A stretch of 64,000 nt of DNA. Source: Poecilobothrus nobilitatus (Eukaryota; Arthropoda; Insecta; Diptera; Dolichopodidae). Location of the stretch: assembly GCA_947095535.1 (NCBI GenBank), contig OX352774.1:28660496-28724495 (forward strand), in the 5' to 3' direction. Each line of letters opens with the position of its first letter. Position 1 is the stretch's first letter. Shown piece by piece: positions 1 to 9,244 of this stretch. The notes beneath the pieces are model-generated. The model had not been told where the DNA came from and searched no databases. It saw nothing but the letters and a program-made list of their open reading frames with translations. Position numbers and translations under genes: made by a program.

Positions 1-120
1 AATAAGACCCCAGAGCGTTATTTCTCATTAAACGGGAAATAATACCCCAGGGCCTTTATTTCGCAGGGCCTTAATTTAGGTCACCTAAATTGAATAGGTA
101 ACAAATTCTTCTGATCTTAT
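1..120. repeat. Short degenerate repeats and a palindrome in the intron or flank
   Basis: The left edge is unusually GC-rich for the window. A phrase built around CCCCAG(A/G)GC followed by TTATTTC occurs twice, and CAGGGCCTT recurs once more. At 73-91 the sequence AATTTAGGT-C-ACCTAAATT is a 9 bp inverted repeat around one base. It lies upstream of the first visible exon, so it is probably intronic transposon debris. Confidence 0.5.
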
Positions 121-304
121 TGAATAATTATATAAGAAAAAAAATTAAAGATAAATATATTTAATAATAATTTATTAAAATCATATTTTAACCATTTAAA
201 TTAAGAATTAATATTATTGCGAACGTTTTAACAAAATTTAATTATATACATATAATTATAAATAATAAGAAATCAATTTTTTATATTAATTATTTTTATT
301 TTAG

Positions 305-471
305 AATGCGATATTATTTGGCCATCTTGGAAGAAATTCTCAATAAGAAATCATAATTTAACAAGAGCTTTAGATTTTATGAGAGTTTTATTTACACAAA
401 AAGATGATTTAGAATTAACAAAAAATAAAGGTTGGATTTTTGAAGCGATTAAAACAATTGAAGAATCGTTG
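305..471 (+). CDS. Internal exon of an unrecognised spliced gene
   Basis: The exon follows a pyrimidine-rich acceptor ending in TTTTAG at 304 and stops at a donor GTATGT starting at 472. After two leading bases it encodes 55 codons without a stop, beginning CDIIWPSWKKF and ending KTIEESL. It joins in phase 0 to the exon at 939. Coding bias is evident: ordinary amino-acid composition, charged and aromatic residues, and far less homopolymer than the flanks. The leading partial codon means at least one more exon lies beyond the left edge. I do not recognise the family; no catalytic motif or membrane segment is visible in this part. Splice sites plus an open frame on both sides of a 467 bp intron make a real gene likely. 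The function is unknown. Confidence 0.72.
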
Positions 472-938
472 GTATGTAAAGTTACGTATAATATATAAAT
501 TTTATTATTATTTAATTATTTTTAATATTAATTTTCATTGCAAAATTTTTTTATTTATTTGATAAATTTCTATATAAGTTTCTTTACTTTATTGACATTT
601 TGAAATTTTTTTACTTATAAGAGAAATTTAATTTAGTTCAATTTTTTTTTTTTTTTTTCATATATTCAATATTAATTATGTAATTTATGATAATATTGTA
701 TAACAAATTTTTAGTTTTTATAAGTTTTCTCTAAAAAAAAAAAAAAAAAATCTTTAACCTAATGCTTATAGGTATATATGATACTATTGCTTAATCGTAA
801 ATTCTAATTATTATTTTTAAAATATAATAAATGGACGTGATAAATTTATAATTACCATACATTTAGGTTTTATTTTTTTTTTTTTTTGTGTTTTTATATT
901 TAATTTTTTTATTTTTTTTTTTTTGTTTTTTTCCATAG

Positions 939-1169
939 AATTCACAAAAAACCATTAAATCTGCTCGTAATCGTGCAAGTGAACTAAATTCAAAAATATC
1001 AAATTTCATTGGTGGACCTTGGAGTTTAACAGCAAATGTGGTTACACTTGATTTTTTTTCTAGCACAAATCTAATTGATATCGCAATTTATGCAAATTCT
1101 CATAAAGCTTTCACATATGCAAATAATAATTTAACAAAATTTGATATAAAAAATAATAATTATTATTGA
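939..1169 (+). CDS. Terminal coding exon of the same unrecognised gene
   Basis: This exon starts after an acceptor ending CCATAG at 938, with a long T-rich tract before it. It gives 76 codons ending in TGA at 1167-1169. The protein segment starts NSQKTIKSARNRASEL, contains FIGGPWSLTANVVTLDFF in its middle, and ends in an Asn/Lys/Tyr-rich tail that may be low-complexity extension. The phase matches the exon ending at 471, giving a combined C-terminal region of about 131 residues. No family is recognised. A reverse-strand open frame over 863-1066 is judged a shadow because it includes the T-rich intron tract as a poly-Lys run. A poly(A) signal lies 37 bases downstream. Confidence 0.72.
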   Translation, partial: NSQKTIKSARNRASELNSKISNFIGGPWSLTANVVTLDFFSSTNLIDIAIYANSHKAFTYANNNLTKFDIKNNNYY

Positions 1170-1205
1170 TAATAAAAAAGAAAAAAGGAAAAAAAAAAAC
1201 AATTA

Positions 1206-1211
1206 AATAAA
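1206..1211 (+). terminator. Probable poly(A) signal of the gene ending at 1169
   Basis: An AATAAA hexamer lies 37 bases after the stop codon, and further copies follow in the A-rich DNA to about 1240. In sequence this AT-rich the hexamer is common by chance, so only its position supports the call. Confidence 0.4.
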
Positions 1212-1239
1212 AAATAAAATTTAAAATAATAATAAAAAT

Positions 1240-2225
1240 GAATTATTTATTTATTTTATCTATCTATTTATTTATATTTATTATTTTTATTTTTATTTTT
1301 GATAACAAAATGTATTAATATTGCATATTTAATTGAAGAATTTAAATTTTATTAAAAGATTCTATTTATTTAATATTGAATTTAAAAAGAATTGATTGAA
1401 CTGATTTATAATATTCTATTCATACTAGAAAATCTCCTGTGCAATTGCACAATTTCTATAGATTCAAAAACATTTACGTTATCATACTAACTCCCTTAAT
1501 AAACTTCCTAAAAATTTCATTTTTACATCAGCACCATTAAAAAACGTTGGAACCACTTACTTACTTGATGTAATAGAAAAAAAACATAAAACAAATCTAA
1601 ACACATAAAATTAAAAATGTTAGGTACAGTTTATTAATTTTTTCTCGCCGTTTTTTCGTGACGGTAATTTTTGACAGTTTTTTAATCATTGAGAAAAAAT
1701 GGTCCAAGCTAAAAACACATTCAGGGTAAAAGTTCGTGCCGATATGTCAACAATTTTTTGAAACACATGTATAAAGTGCACAATAAAAACCGGCGAAAAA
1801 CCAACCAACACCAACCGCTGAGACATTTGTTTTTTTGTTACATTTAAAACACTCCCAATAGTCGAAATAATTTTAATATTTTTTAAAATTATACTGTCTA
1901 TTTTTCTTTAGTTTGGAAAAAAATTTTTTATGTCAATGAACGGCCTATTATTTTTTTCTTATAAATATGAGACTTACTATAAACTTTGCTCTTTTCACTT
2001 TCAGGCGTTTTAATTTTATTAAGAGTACCTATTTTTATTTTTGTTTTTCCAAAACAAAGATTGAAAACGCCAACAGAAGATTAATAATTTATTTTTAATT
2101 TACCGCTGCGACCAGTTCATAATGGATGTGGCGGTCAAATTTAAAAATTAAAAATTTGCTGAATTTATTTTTATTGAAAATGTGTGTTTTTGTAAGTATG
2201 TACTTTTCCTTTTTTGACTGTATCA
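1240..2225. other. No gene seen; possible inverted-repeat debris
   Basis: There are no supported exons here. Two related phrases containing CGCCG flanked by T or A runs occur in opposite orientation near 1645 and 1790. A weak hairpin pairs ACCGCTGCGACC at about 2102 with GGATGTGGCGGT at about 2124. Both suggest decayed MITE-like sequence, but neither has clear ends. Confidence 0.3.
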
Positions 2226-2230
2226 CTTTT

Positions 2231-2390
2231 AATGAACGGTTTGTGTCTCTGATAATACTTCTAGTGGAAAAATTGGTCTCTGGTAATAATATTTTCTAAA
2301 TTTATTTATATTTTTAATGAACGGTTTGTGTCTCTTGATAATACTTTGAGTCAAAGATTTGTGTCTCTGGTAATAAAATTTTAACTTATT
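2231..2390. repeat. Imperfect 85 bp tandem duplication
   Basis: AATGAACGGTTTGTGTCTC occurs at 2231 and again at 2316, each followed by TGATAATACTT and then by a second shared phrase, GTCTCTGGTAATAA. The second copy has small indels. No open frame runs through it. Confidence 0.7.
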
Positions 2391-2468
2391 AAATAAATAT
2401 CATCATTGCCAGTTTAGTTTACATTCAGTGTGAGTGTTTTATTATAGATATAAAATATATTTTTTTAC

Positions 2469-2492
2469 ATGTTGGCAAGGTCTCGCCAACAT
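2469..2492. repeat. Perfect 8 bp inverted repeat (hairpin)
   Basis: ATGTTGGC at 2469-2476 and GCCAACAT at 2485-2492 are exact reverse complements separated by 8 bases. GC content is high for the area. It could be a transposon end or a structured-RNA stem; there is no further support for either. Confidence 0.6.
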
Positions 2493-2850
2493 CTTGTGTA
2501 TTATATTATAGATGAAGAAAAAGAAAAACAAAAGTCTAAAATTTTTTGTTTTCTGAATATTAATATATTAATTTATATTAATAAAAAAAGTAAATGATAT
2601 TTTATATGATAGACTCAATAATAATAAATTTTATATTTAAAATTTAGCTTAAAAATATACAAAAGATAATAACAAATACCAATCTTAACTGTTAATGATG
2701 TGTAAATTCGTATAAAGGGACCCAATAGTTAAGTATACCTTATGTTCCAAATTTTTTGTGTACACTGTCCAAAGTCTAGGAAAAGATACCTTTATATAAC
2801 ATTTAGAAAACGAAAAGAAGAATTATGGGGGATAGTATTAGTTAAAATAT

Positions 2851-2895
2851 TGCATTAGAAAGGAAAAAAAATATTTTTGCATTAGAAAGGAAATT
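2851..2895. repeat. 27 bp direct repeat
   Basis: TGCATTAGAAAGGAAA starts at 2851 and again at 2878, a simple local duplication. The surrounding 2500-3150 interval shows no gene. Confidence 0.65.
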
Positions 2896-3154
2896 ACTGA
2901 TAAAGCAATGGAAAAATCTTCTTTATGACTATAAATATGCACTTAATGCAAATACATATATAAATAAACCAAATAAATAATATTATAATTAAATGATAGT
3001 AATTAACCTATATAACGTTCTAAGTATTGTCAATGGTTTTTGTAATTTCTTATTAAATAATTTCTTAGTAAGTCTTAGAGTAATTTTTGCTATTTATAAA
3101 TTTTTATATTAAAATAAATTAATAAATCTCAATTATGACACATATCCAGTCATT

Positions 3155-3235
3155 CAATGGTGTAGATGTTAAGAGACCGGCCTTTCATACGAAACCACGG
3201 CTGGGTCATATAGATTATTAAAAAATAGATTTTTC
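3155..3235 (+). repeat. Degraded tRNA-derived fragment
   Basis: The stretch has an A-box-like TGGTGTAGATGTTAAGAG and an anticodon-arm-like CCTTTCATACGAAACC, then a decayed B-box position and an A-rich tail. The phrase CCTTTCAT also occurs in the tRNA-like sequence at 58.9 kb, suggesting a shared tRNA-derived ancestor. It is not a functional tRNA because the B box is lost. Confidence 0.45.
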
Positions 3236-3275
3236 TTAGAAAAATAGATTAATAGAATATAATTAAATTAATTTA

Positions 3276-3432
3276 GGGACGTCGGTGGTGTAGTGGTCAA
3301 GCACGTGACTTATTAACCGAGGGAGTGCGGGTTCAAATCCTGCACAGGTAGCAAGTTTTATTAATTGAAAACAAATCTCTCTTTCTTATAGCGTAAATAT
3401 AAAATATATAATATAAACAAAATAAATAATAT
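3276..3432 (+). mobile_element. tRNA-derived SINE (family A), near full length
   Basis: The head carries an RNA polymerase III A box (TAGTGGTCAAG at 3291-3301) and an exact B box (GGTTCAAATCC at 3330-3340). Between them lies TTATTAACCGAG, resembling the anticodon region of tRNA-Asn. A unique body follows (TTTATTAATTGAAAACAAATC, then AGCGTAAATATA) with an A-rich AAATAAAT tail. The same head-plus-body order recurs at 6115, which makes this a SINE and not a lone tRNA pseudogene. Confidence 0.82.
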
Positions 3433-3451
3433 TAGTTTATAATTTTTTTTT

Positions 3452-4163
3452 TTATTTATTTATTTACTTAATTGAAGTATTTACATATTACATTTAGATA
3501 ATTATACTTAATCTAAAATTAATATTAAAGTTATACAAAGCAAAATTTATTTTATTAAAAAAAAAAAAATGTATATTTACTTATATTTAATATTTCACAA
3601 AATTTTTACAACAAAAATAGTGAAGAACAATTATAGAATTATTTTGAATAGTGATTTTTTGATCACATCTTTACTCATGTTTATATTTATTATAGTTTTG
3701 TATTGATTCACATTTAACAACATTTCATTAATCGGCTCGCATTTGCCGTAATTAGTCCTATGATATCTAATCGAAAATGTGTTTTCGAACCTGAAACGTT
3801 TTCGTGTGTTGATTGAGTTAATTAATATGTTGTTAATGTAGTGTGAATTTATATAATTATGAAATATCTGAGTAATAAAAACAATACCCATGACTATTCG
3901 TCTGCATTCTAAAGTATTCATGTCAAGTAATTTGAGACGATTAACATATGGAGGCAATATAAGGGGATCAGCCCAATTTAGGTTTCTTAAGGCGAACCTT
4001 AGAAAATTCCTTTGTATTACTTCAATTCTAAAAATATGTTGATGATAGTGTATGGAGACCAGACCTGATTTGCATACTCCAGAATAGGACGAACTAAAGT
4101 CGTGTAAAGAGATTTTATAGTATATGGGTCATTAAATTCTCTAGACCATCTTTTTACAAAACC
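3452..4163 (-). pseudogene. Non-LTR retrotransposon reverse transcriptase, C-terminal remnant
   Basis: Reading the minus strand, a frame from 4163 gives SLYTTLVRPILEYANQVW, the hallmark motif near the end of CR1/Jockey-type reverse transcriptases. After one frameshift near 4030 it continues as IEVIQRNFLRFALRN and PPYVNRLKLLDMNTLECRR, and later HRTNYGKCEPINEML. The frame stops at 3631. An A/T-rich 3' region ends at about 3452-3466 in repeated TTTA units, read as an AAAT-type tail on the minus strand. The polymerase catalytic core lies upstream and is missing, so this is a 5'-truncated, frameshifted and inactive copy. The clade assignment (CR1 or Jockey) is tentative. Confidence 0.85.
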
Positions 4164-4204
4164 TTTTACTTTTTATTATTTAATTTAATAATAGTTTTCG
4201 ACCT

Positions 4205-4284
4205 ATAATGGCATTAGTAGCCGATGGTTTTGTAATATTGCAATATCTTATGTGGTTTGTAATATTAATATAAATAAATAAGTA
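4205..4284 (+). repeat. Short repeat of family D, copy 1
   Basis: ATGGCATTAGTAGCCGATGG followed by GTAATATT and an AAATAAATAA tail matches the segment at 6030-6110. The A-rich tail suggests a retroposed short element. It abuts the 5' end of the LINE remnant and may have inserted there. Confidence 0.5.
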
Positions 4285-4388
4285 ATAATTAAATTAAAAA
4301 CAAGTATATATGTCTTTTAAATTATAATTAATATCATTATATTAAGGTATACTTATAATGAAATAATAATAAACCATAATTCTTGTAT

Positions 4389-4576
4389 AAGATAATAGAT
4401 GGTGTAGAAATAAAAGAAATGTCTCTATAAGTTTTGTATAGCTACAATAGCTACAGTCGAGTAATCAACGGCTTAGTGAAATTAATGATTTCAGAAACTG
4501 AAACTAAGTCAAATATGAACAATAAATAACTTAGTGGATGCCCTATGCTCTTTCGAGGAGTGGCAGGGAAAAAAAA
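4389..4576 (+). mobile_element. Short retroposon-like repeat family E, copy 1
   Basis: This unit of about 188 bp begins AAGATAATAGATGG, contains TTCAGAAACTGAA (an imperfect palindrome) and ends in TTAGTGGATGCCCTAT, then CTCTTTCGAGGAG and an A run. A second copy lies inverted at 34.76-34.95 kb over the same length, and a 3' fragment is at 62.1 kb. No pol III boxes were recognised. The constant length and A tail suggest a SINE or similar retroposon. Confidence 0.7.
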
Positions 4577-4706
4577 TAAATAAATTATGACACATATAAT
4601 TTATTAATAATATTTAGTCAACGTTATATATTGGATAATTCCTATATTCAAAATCTATATTATATATCATATTCTATAATAAGACTATAACCATATAACA
4701 CAATTG

Positions 4707-4892
4707 GGGCCTCGGTGGCCTGGTGGATAAGAGCGTTTAAAATACGCTGTAAACACCGAGGTAGTGTGGGTTCGAATCCCACACACATCGTAAAAGTTAT
4801 TCCTCCTTACGATATTTACAGCCACGCTTGAACAGGAAAGACTGTGAAACTTTCTGTCCACATTTATGTGGCAGAGAAATACATTAAAAAAA
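4707..4892 (+). mobile_element. tRNA-derived SINE (family B) with perfect 12 bp target duplication
   Basis: The element starts GGGCCTCGGTGGCC and carries A box TGGTGGATAAG (4721-4731) and B box GGTTCGAATCC (4769-4779). A non-tRNA body follows (ACGCTTGAACAGGAAAG, then CACATTTATGTGGCAGAGAA) with an A-rich tail. It is flanked by identical copies of ATAACACAATTG at 4695-4706 and 4893-4904, which is the signature of LINE-mediated insertion. Other copies are at 31.19 kb, 39.92 kb and, as a 3' fragment, 57.27 kb. The exact duplication suggests a fairly recent insertion. Confidence 0.92.
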
Positions 4893-4904
4893 ATAACACA
4901 ATTG

Positions 4905-6025
4905 TATAAAACATATAATATCCATATAAAAATAGTTTTACGATTGTACTTTTTAATGGAATTGATTTCATGGATTTTCTATAATGAAAATTATCTAGTT
5001 AATGGTATTATCATGTCTTATGCTGCACTTACCTATATATAATCGTTTTAACACAAGTTGAATTGTTAGGAATCATTTTCAGTGTATAATAAAAATATAT
5101 TGAAACTATAGTTAATGGTATATTCAATAAGTCATTATTACTACTTTTACCTATAGACGAATATCTTAGAATAAGTATTTTTTTTTATTCTTTTGAACCA
5201 ATTAATTTTCCATAATCAAAAGAAAATTTTAAAATTATAAAAAAAACTGATATACAAATAATAAAATAAATTATTATTTATTTTGATTATAAAATAAATT
5301 AAAACAAAATTTTTGCACTAATATATATATTGTCAACTATTAAAATAATTTCAATAAATTATAAAATTGACATAATATACCAATTAAATATTACATGTTT
5401 TAATGAAGGACATTAATCAGATTGATTTTTAATGCATATACAAATAAAAAATAGTAAACAAAAAAAAAATATAAACTTAATCTTTTGTAAATAAATTTAA
5501 CCTATTTATGAAATGTTTTTATTTTGACAGAAATTTTTTATTTAAATAATTATACAATTTTTTAATCTTTTAAAATATCATAATTAATGTTTATAAAACA
5601 AAAAAAAAAAAAAATTAATACAAAATATATGGATGATTTTATAACTATAATTAAAGTACAGAAATTATAACTAAAACGATAAGGAAATAAACAATTAACG
5701 CATTGCTATATATATGATATTATTGTAAATTATCGATTATTAGTATTGACTATATTGGCATATGTGTCTATATAATAGTTTAAAAATAATATAATAATTG
5801 GCAAAAATATATAATAGTCTAAATAACATTTTTTTAGAAAAATTATACTAATCGATATATAAACTAATAATTTTAAAATTTCATTCTCACTTAAATATGA
5901 ATGAAATTAATCTTACAAAAATTCTTTTGCCTATATGTATTTATAATTAAGTAAGAGATCGCCTAAAAGTATGCAACAGAAATAAGTATTATGTTATTTT
6001 ATTAAAATCATAAGGGGCCTCGCAG
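4905..6025. other. AT-rich DNA, no gene seen
   Basis: The stretch is low-complexity A/T sequence with short A and T runs. I saw no exon, tRNA box or repeat of the families found elsewhere in the window. Confidence 0.5.
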
Positions 6026-6110
6026 CCCAAAATGGCCTTAGTAGCTGATGGCATTACTGCTGTTACCATAATTTATTATGTAATATTAGAATTAAATAAA
6101 TAAATAAAAA
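6015..6110 (+). repeat. Short repeat of family D, copy 2
   Basis: A GGGGCCTCG start similar to the SINE heads is followed by AATGGCCTTAGTAGCTGATGG, which matches the repeat at 4205. It ends GTAATATTAGAATTAAATAAATAAATAAA. It abuts the next SINE, so the two may be nested or one insertion may have used the other's tail. Confidence 0.5.
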
Positions 6111-6114
6111 ATAA

Positions 6115-6276
6115 GGGGCCTCGGTGACCTTAGTGATTAAGCATGTGTGGGTTATTAACCGAGAGAGTTCAAATTCATATCTTGCCAAGTAGCAAATTTC
6201 ATTAATTGAAAATAAATCCCCCTTGCTCCCAAATATACAGCGTAAATATATAATATATAATTTTAACAAATAAATA
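6115..6276 (+). mobile_element. tRNA-derived SINE (family A), second copy
   Basis: The copy has an A box (TAGTGATTAAG), the phrase GTTATTAACCGAG, a decayed B box (AGTTCAAATTC) and the body AGCAAATTTCATTAATTGAA, then CAGCGTAAATATATAA and AAATAAATA. This is the same order as the copy at 3276. It is more diverged in the B box, so it is probably older. A reverse-strand open frame across it has no protein merit. Confidence 0.8.
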
Positions 6277-7380
6277 TTTTTAATGTTGAAATTAATAATA
6301 GTATGTATTCGATTTATAATGATTTTAGCAGTCCTTGGGTTTTTTAATATGGATAATATAATTTGTAATATTATTATAAAAAAATATATATATATAACAA
6401 ACTACCGGGTAACAGTGTTTGAATAATTAAGTACATACTCTGTTAACAGAGGAATGTTCAGATCAAACCCAAACTCAATATAGTTTGAATTCCTTCCATT
6501 TTTAATTAGAATCAAAATTATAATTAAAAATTATTTTCATTTATAATTCAACCCTCTTGCAATAAATTACTACAAATCTAACTATATACATATAATTTAC
6601 TATTAATGTGTAGCCCATAATAGTCATAGCTCTCCAATTTAATTCAATTTTAAACTAAAAAAAAATAAAACAAAAAAGAAATAGTTTAAATTTATTTTTT
6701 AAACTTTACACATTATCTACTTTAAAAAGTAAAGAAATAGTTAAAAAAAAAAAATAAAAAAAAATTTTTTTTAGGAAATGTACTGATTATAAACTCTTTG
6801 TTAAATTACTAATTTATTTTATTTATTCGATATTTTATTTTGACGTTTTAATAATTGTAGGATGACGTCAATAAGTCTGAGTTAATAAGTCATGTGTATA
6901 AAATAACCGATGAAATTCAAAGTATCTTTTAAATTTTTGTTTTATCTAAAATATTTTAGTTAATATTTGATAATTCAATAACCAATAGATATTAAAAAAT
7001 TAAATAATAGTTTAATGGCTTGTTTTTTTTCTTTCTCTATTTTAAAACGTCTTATCTTAAAAAGTGTGCCGTTAAATAAATAATTATAATTATTTAATTA
7101 TATTTGTTATAAATAAAATAAAATAAAGTAAAAGTAATATCTGGTAATATAATAATAAAAATTTTCTAATTAATATAATATATATTAATTTATTTTTTAA
7201 AAATAAAAGCTTGGAAAATTTTTCTTTTGTTTAAAGTGAATTTTTACAAACAATAAATAATATATTAAAACAATAGTTACTATAATTTAATCTTTTAATC
7301 TAAAAGAACATTTCTTTGTTAGACACTTGGTCTAATAGAGTTTTTATTTTTTACTGAATTTTCTTAGAAAAAAAAAATTT

Positions 7381-7470
7381 AAAATGGTAAAAATAATCTT
7401 TAAACAATAATATATCTATTTTTATCTATAAATGGTAAACTTTATAGATAAAATTAGAATATACCATTTT
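7381..7470. repeat. Nested inverted repeat, hairpin-forming
   Basis: TTTTATCTATAAA at 7420-7432 is perfectly complementary to 7441-7453 across an 8-base loop. Outside it, AAAATGGTA at 7381-7389 pairs with TACCATTTT at 7462-7470, although the left arm is about 20 bases longer. It is consistent with a tiny MITE or hairpin RNA. Confidence 0.55.
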
Positions 7471-8009
7471 TTTTTTTTTTAATTTTAACTGTTTTCCTTT
7501 ATTTTAATATTAGAGACAAATGGATTTATCATTATACCTAATATAAATTAAAAATGAAAGTTGTTCAAAAACATAGAAGTGGATAAGGGATGGGTTGATT
7601 GTGTGAACTTATATACCTGGATAAAGATAATATGTACTGGTTTCATAAAATCTAATCATCATTTAGAAAATTTAAGATATTTAACTTAATTTAATATTGA
7701 GATAGTATACTTGCATATATGAAAATTTTAGAATTGTATGACAGCTGAACAGCGCGATTTCGCCAAATTGACCAAATTTTACAGAAATTTTTGTCATAAA
7801 TAACCTGATCATCTTTTTAAAAAAGTCAGGTGCGTCTATAGTTTTATTGCCAAATATTTCTTTTTCCATTAAGAGTTAATAAATGTTGACAATTTTTATT
7901 GAAATTTTATAATTGTTTTATATTGTATAAAACAATTAATTATTATAAAATTATAATTAAGATAATCTTACAATAAAATATTTATAACTATATTATTTTT
8001 AAAATAATT

Positions 8010-8078
8010 CATGTGAACTTTGTTATATATAGATATATAAAGTCCATAAGAACTTTGTTATATATGGATATATAAAAT
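8010..8078. repeat. 35 bp tandem duplication
   Basis: Units start at 8010 and 8045 and share GAACTTTGTTATATAT followed by GATATATAAA. There are few mismatches. Confidence 0.7.
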
Positions 8079-8449
8079 ATATACTTAAATATAGAGATAA
8101 TCTAACAATAGAAATCATATTTAAAATTAAAATATATAATAATTTCTTGAAAAGATATTTACTTATCTTATTGTAAGTTAACCATATTGGAAAAAATCTC
8201 TAGGACCCTTTAAAATTTGTTTTTCAACCAACAATGTCTTCTTAAAACTTACAAACATTTTTCAACTCTACTGTTTGTTATAAAAAAAAGAGATTTTGTT
8301 GTATGAATTTAATTACTGAGGAATTATTGTGTTCATTCCGTTATGATATAAGTTCTTTTGATAACTTCAACCTTTCCTTGTCGTAAAACAAAAACGAAGT
8401 GTTTAATTTAAATATTCCCTTTTAAAATATTAAATTTCGTTTAAAATAT

Positions 8450-9240
8450 ATTTTGGTTTTTGTTTTAGTGGTTGGGTAGCCACTAGGAAAGGGTTCTTTT
8501 ATACAAAATTATTTAGGTAGGATTTGGTACTGGGGGATGAAAAGGTGGGAAATAAGATAATAAGATAGAGTTAGAATAAATTAGAAGCGAACATGTACCT
8601 ACAGATTCTTTTTGAAAAGTTGCAAATTATATTCCTTGTGTTGCGTTAGAATTGTTTAAAGTGAGGTATTATTGATTTTAGTTCGATAGTTCAACAGAAC
8701 AAGTGCCATTATACCTACAAGATATCTTTTAAAAAGAGATAATGCTCCAATATTTCGACGAATGCTAAGAAGTGTAAAGGTCACCTGTATAATAGGATTT
8801 TATCCAGGAAACCTAATGTAGATTAGGGAGCGCTAGCCCATATGTTGGAGCTGTACTTCATCTTAGGTCAAATATATGTTTTATAGATATTGGCCAAATA
8901 AGAGAAAAGAGGAAGAAGGCCCTAAGAGAAAAATAGGCTTTGCAACGTGAAAATAAAAATCCAAATATTTGGCAGTTTTTTTTCAAAAATATGCTCATTC
9001 CTCAACATTTTTTGATTTAACTGGATGTCTAAAATCTTTAAATTTACGAACCGTTGAAAAGTTTCTCTTTAAATTCTTAGGATTGGTACGAATTCTTCTT
9101 CTTCACAAGAGATCAGAGAGCTTTGAGTTTTGCAGGAGTTAAACTCGACTCTATTTACTTTACCCCAATCACCTATTTTCGTTAGATTGTGGTTAATTAA
9201 GGTAGCTATAGTAGCTCTCTTTTTAAACTGATTACGGTCG
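8450..9240 (-). pseudogene. Non-LTR retrotransposon reverse transcriptase, C-terminal remnant
   Basis: On the minus strand, conserved blocks of an insect LINE ORF2 appear in order across several frames. Near 9190-9110 is GDWGKVNRVEFNSCKTQSSL (the segment after the polymerase core). Near 8900-8840 is MKYSSNIWASAP, the EYCSHIWGGAP-type motif, and then SIRRNIGALSLF (the RRNVGALSLF-type motif) near 8770-8740. Frameshifts and stops separate the blocks, so no intact protein remains. The 5' half with endonuclease and the YADD box is absent. The block order is known for this LINE group; the exact clade is not settled. Confidence 0.82.
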
Positions 9241-9244
9241 AAAT

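Larger units (their letters stand above)
6280..8440. other. AT-rich DNA without genes; two small structures listed separately
   Basis: No supported gene. A CRE-like TGACGTCA palindrome lies at 6863-6870. An open frame on the minus strand at 7681-7869 (MEKEIFGNKTIDAPDFF start) has mixed composition but no recognised family or splice context, so it is not called. Confidence 0.4.

Noticed and set aside
8450..9240. LTR or retroviral-like element
   Set aside because: The protein blocks match the post-polymerase region of non-LTR retrotransposons, and no long terminal repeats or primer-binding site were seen.
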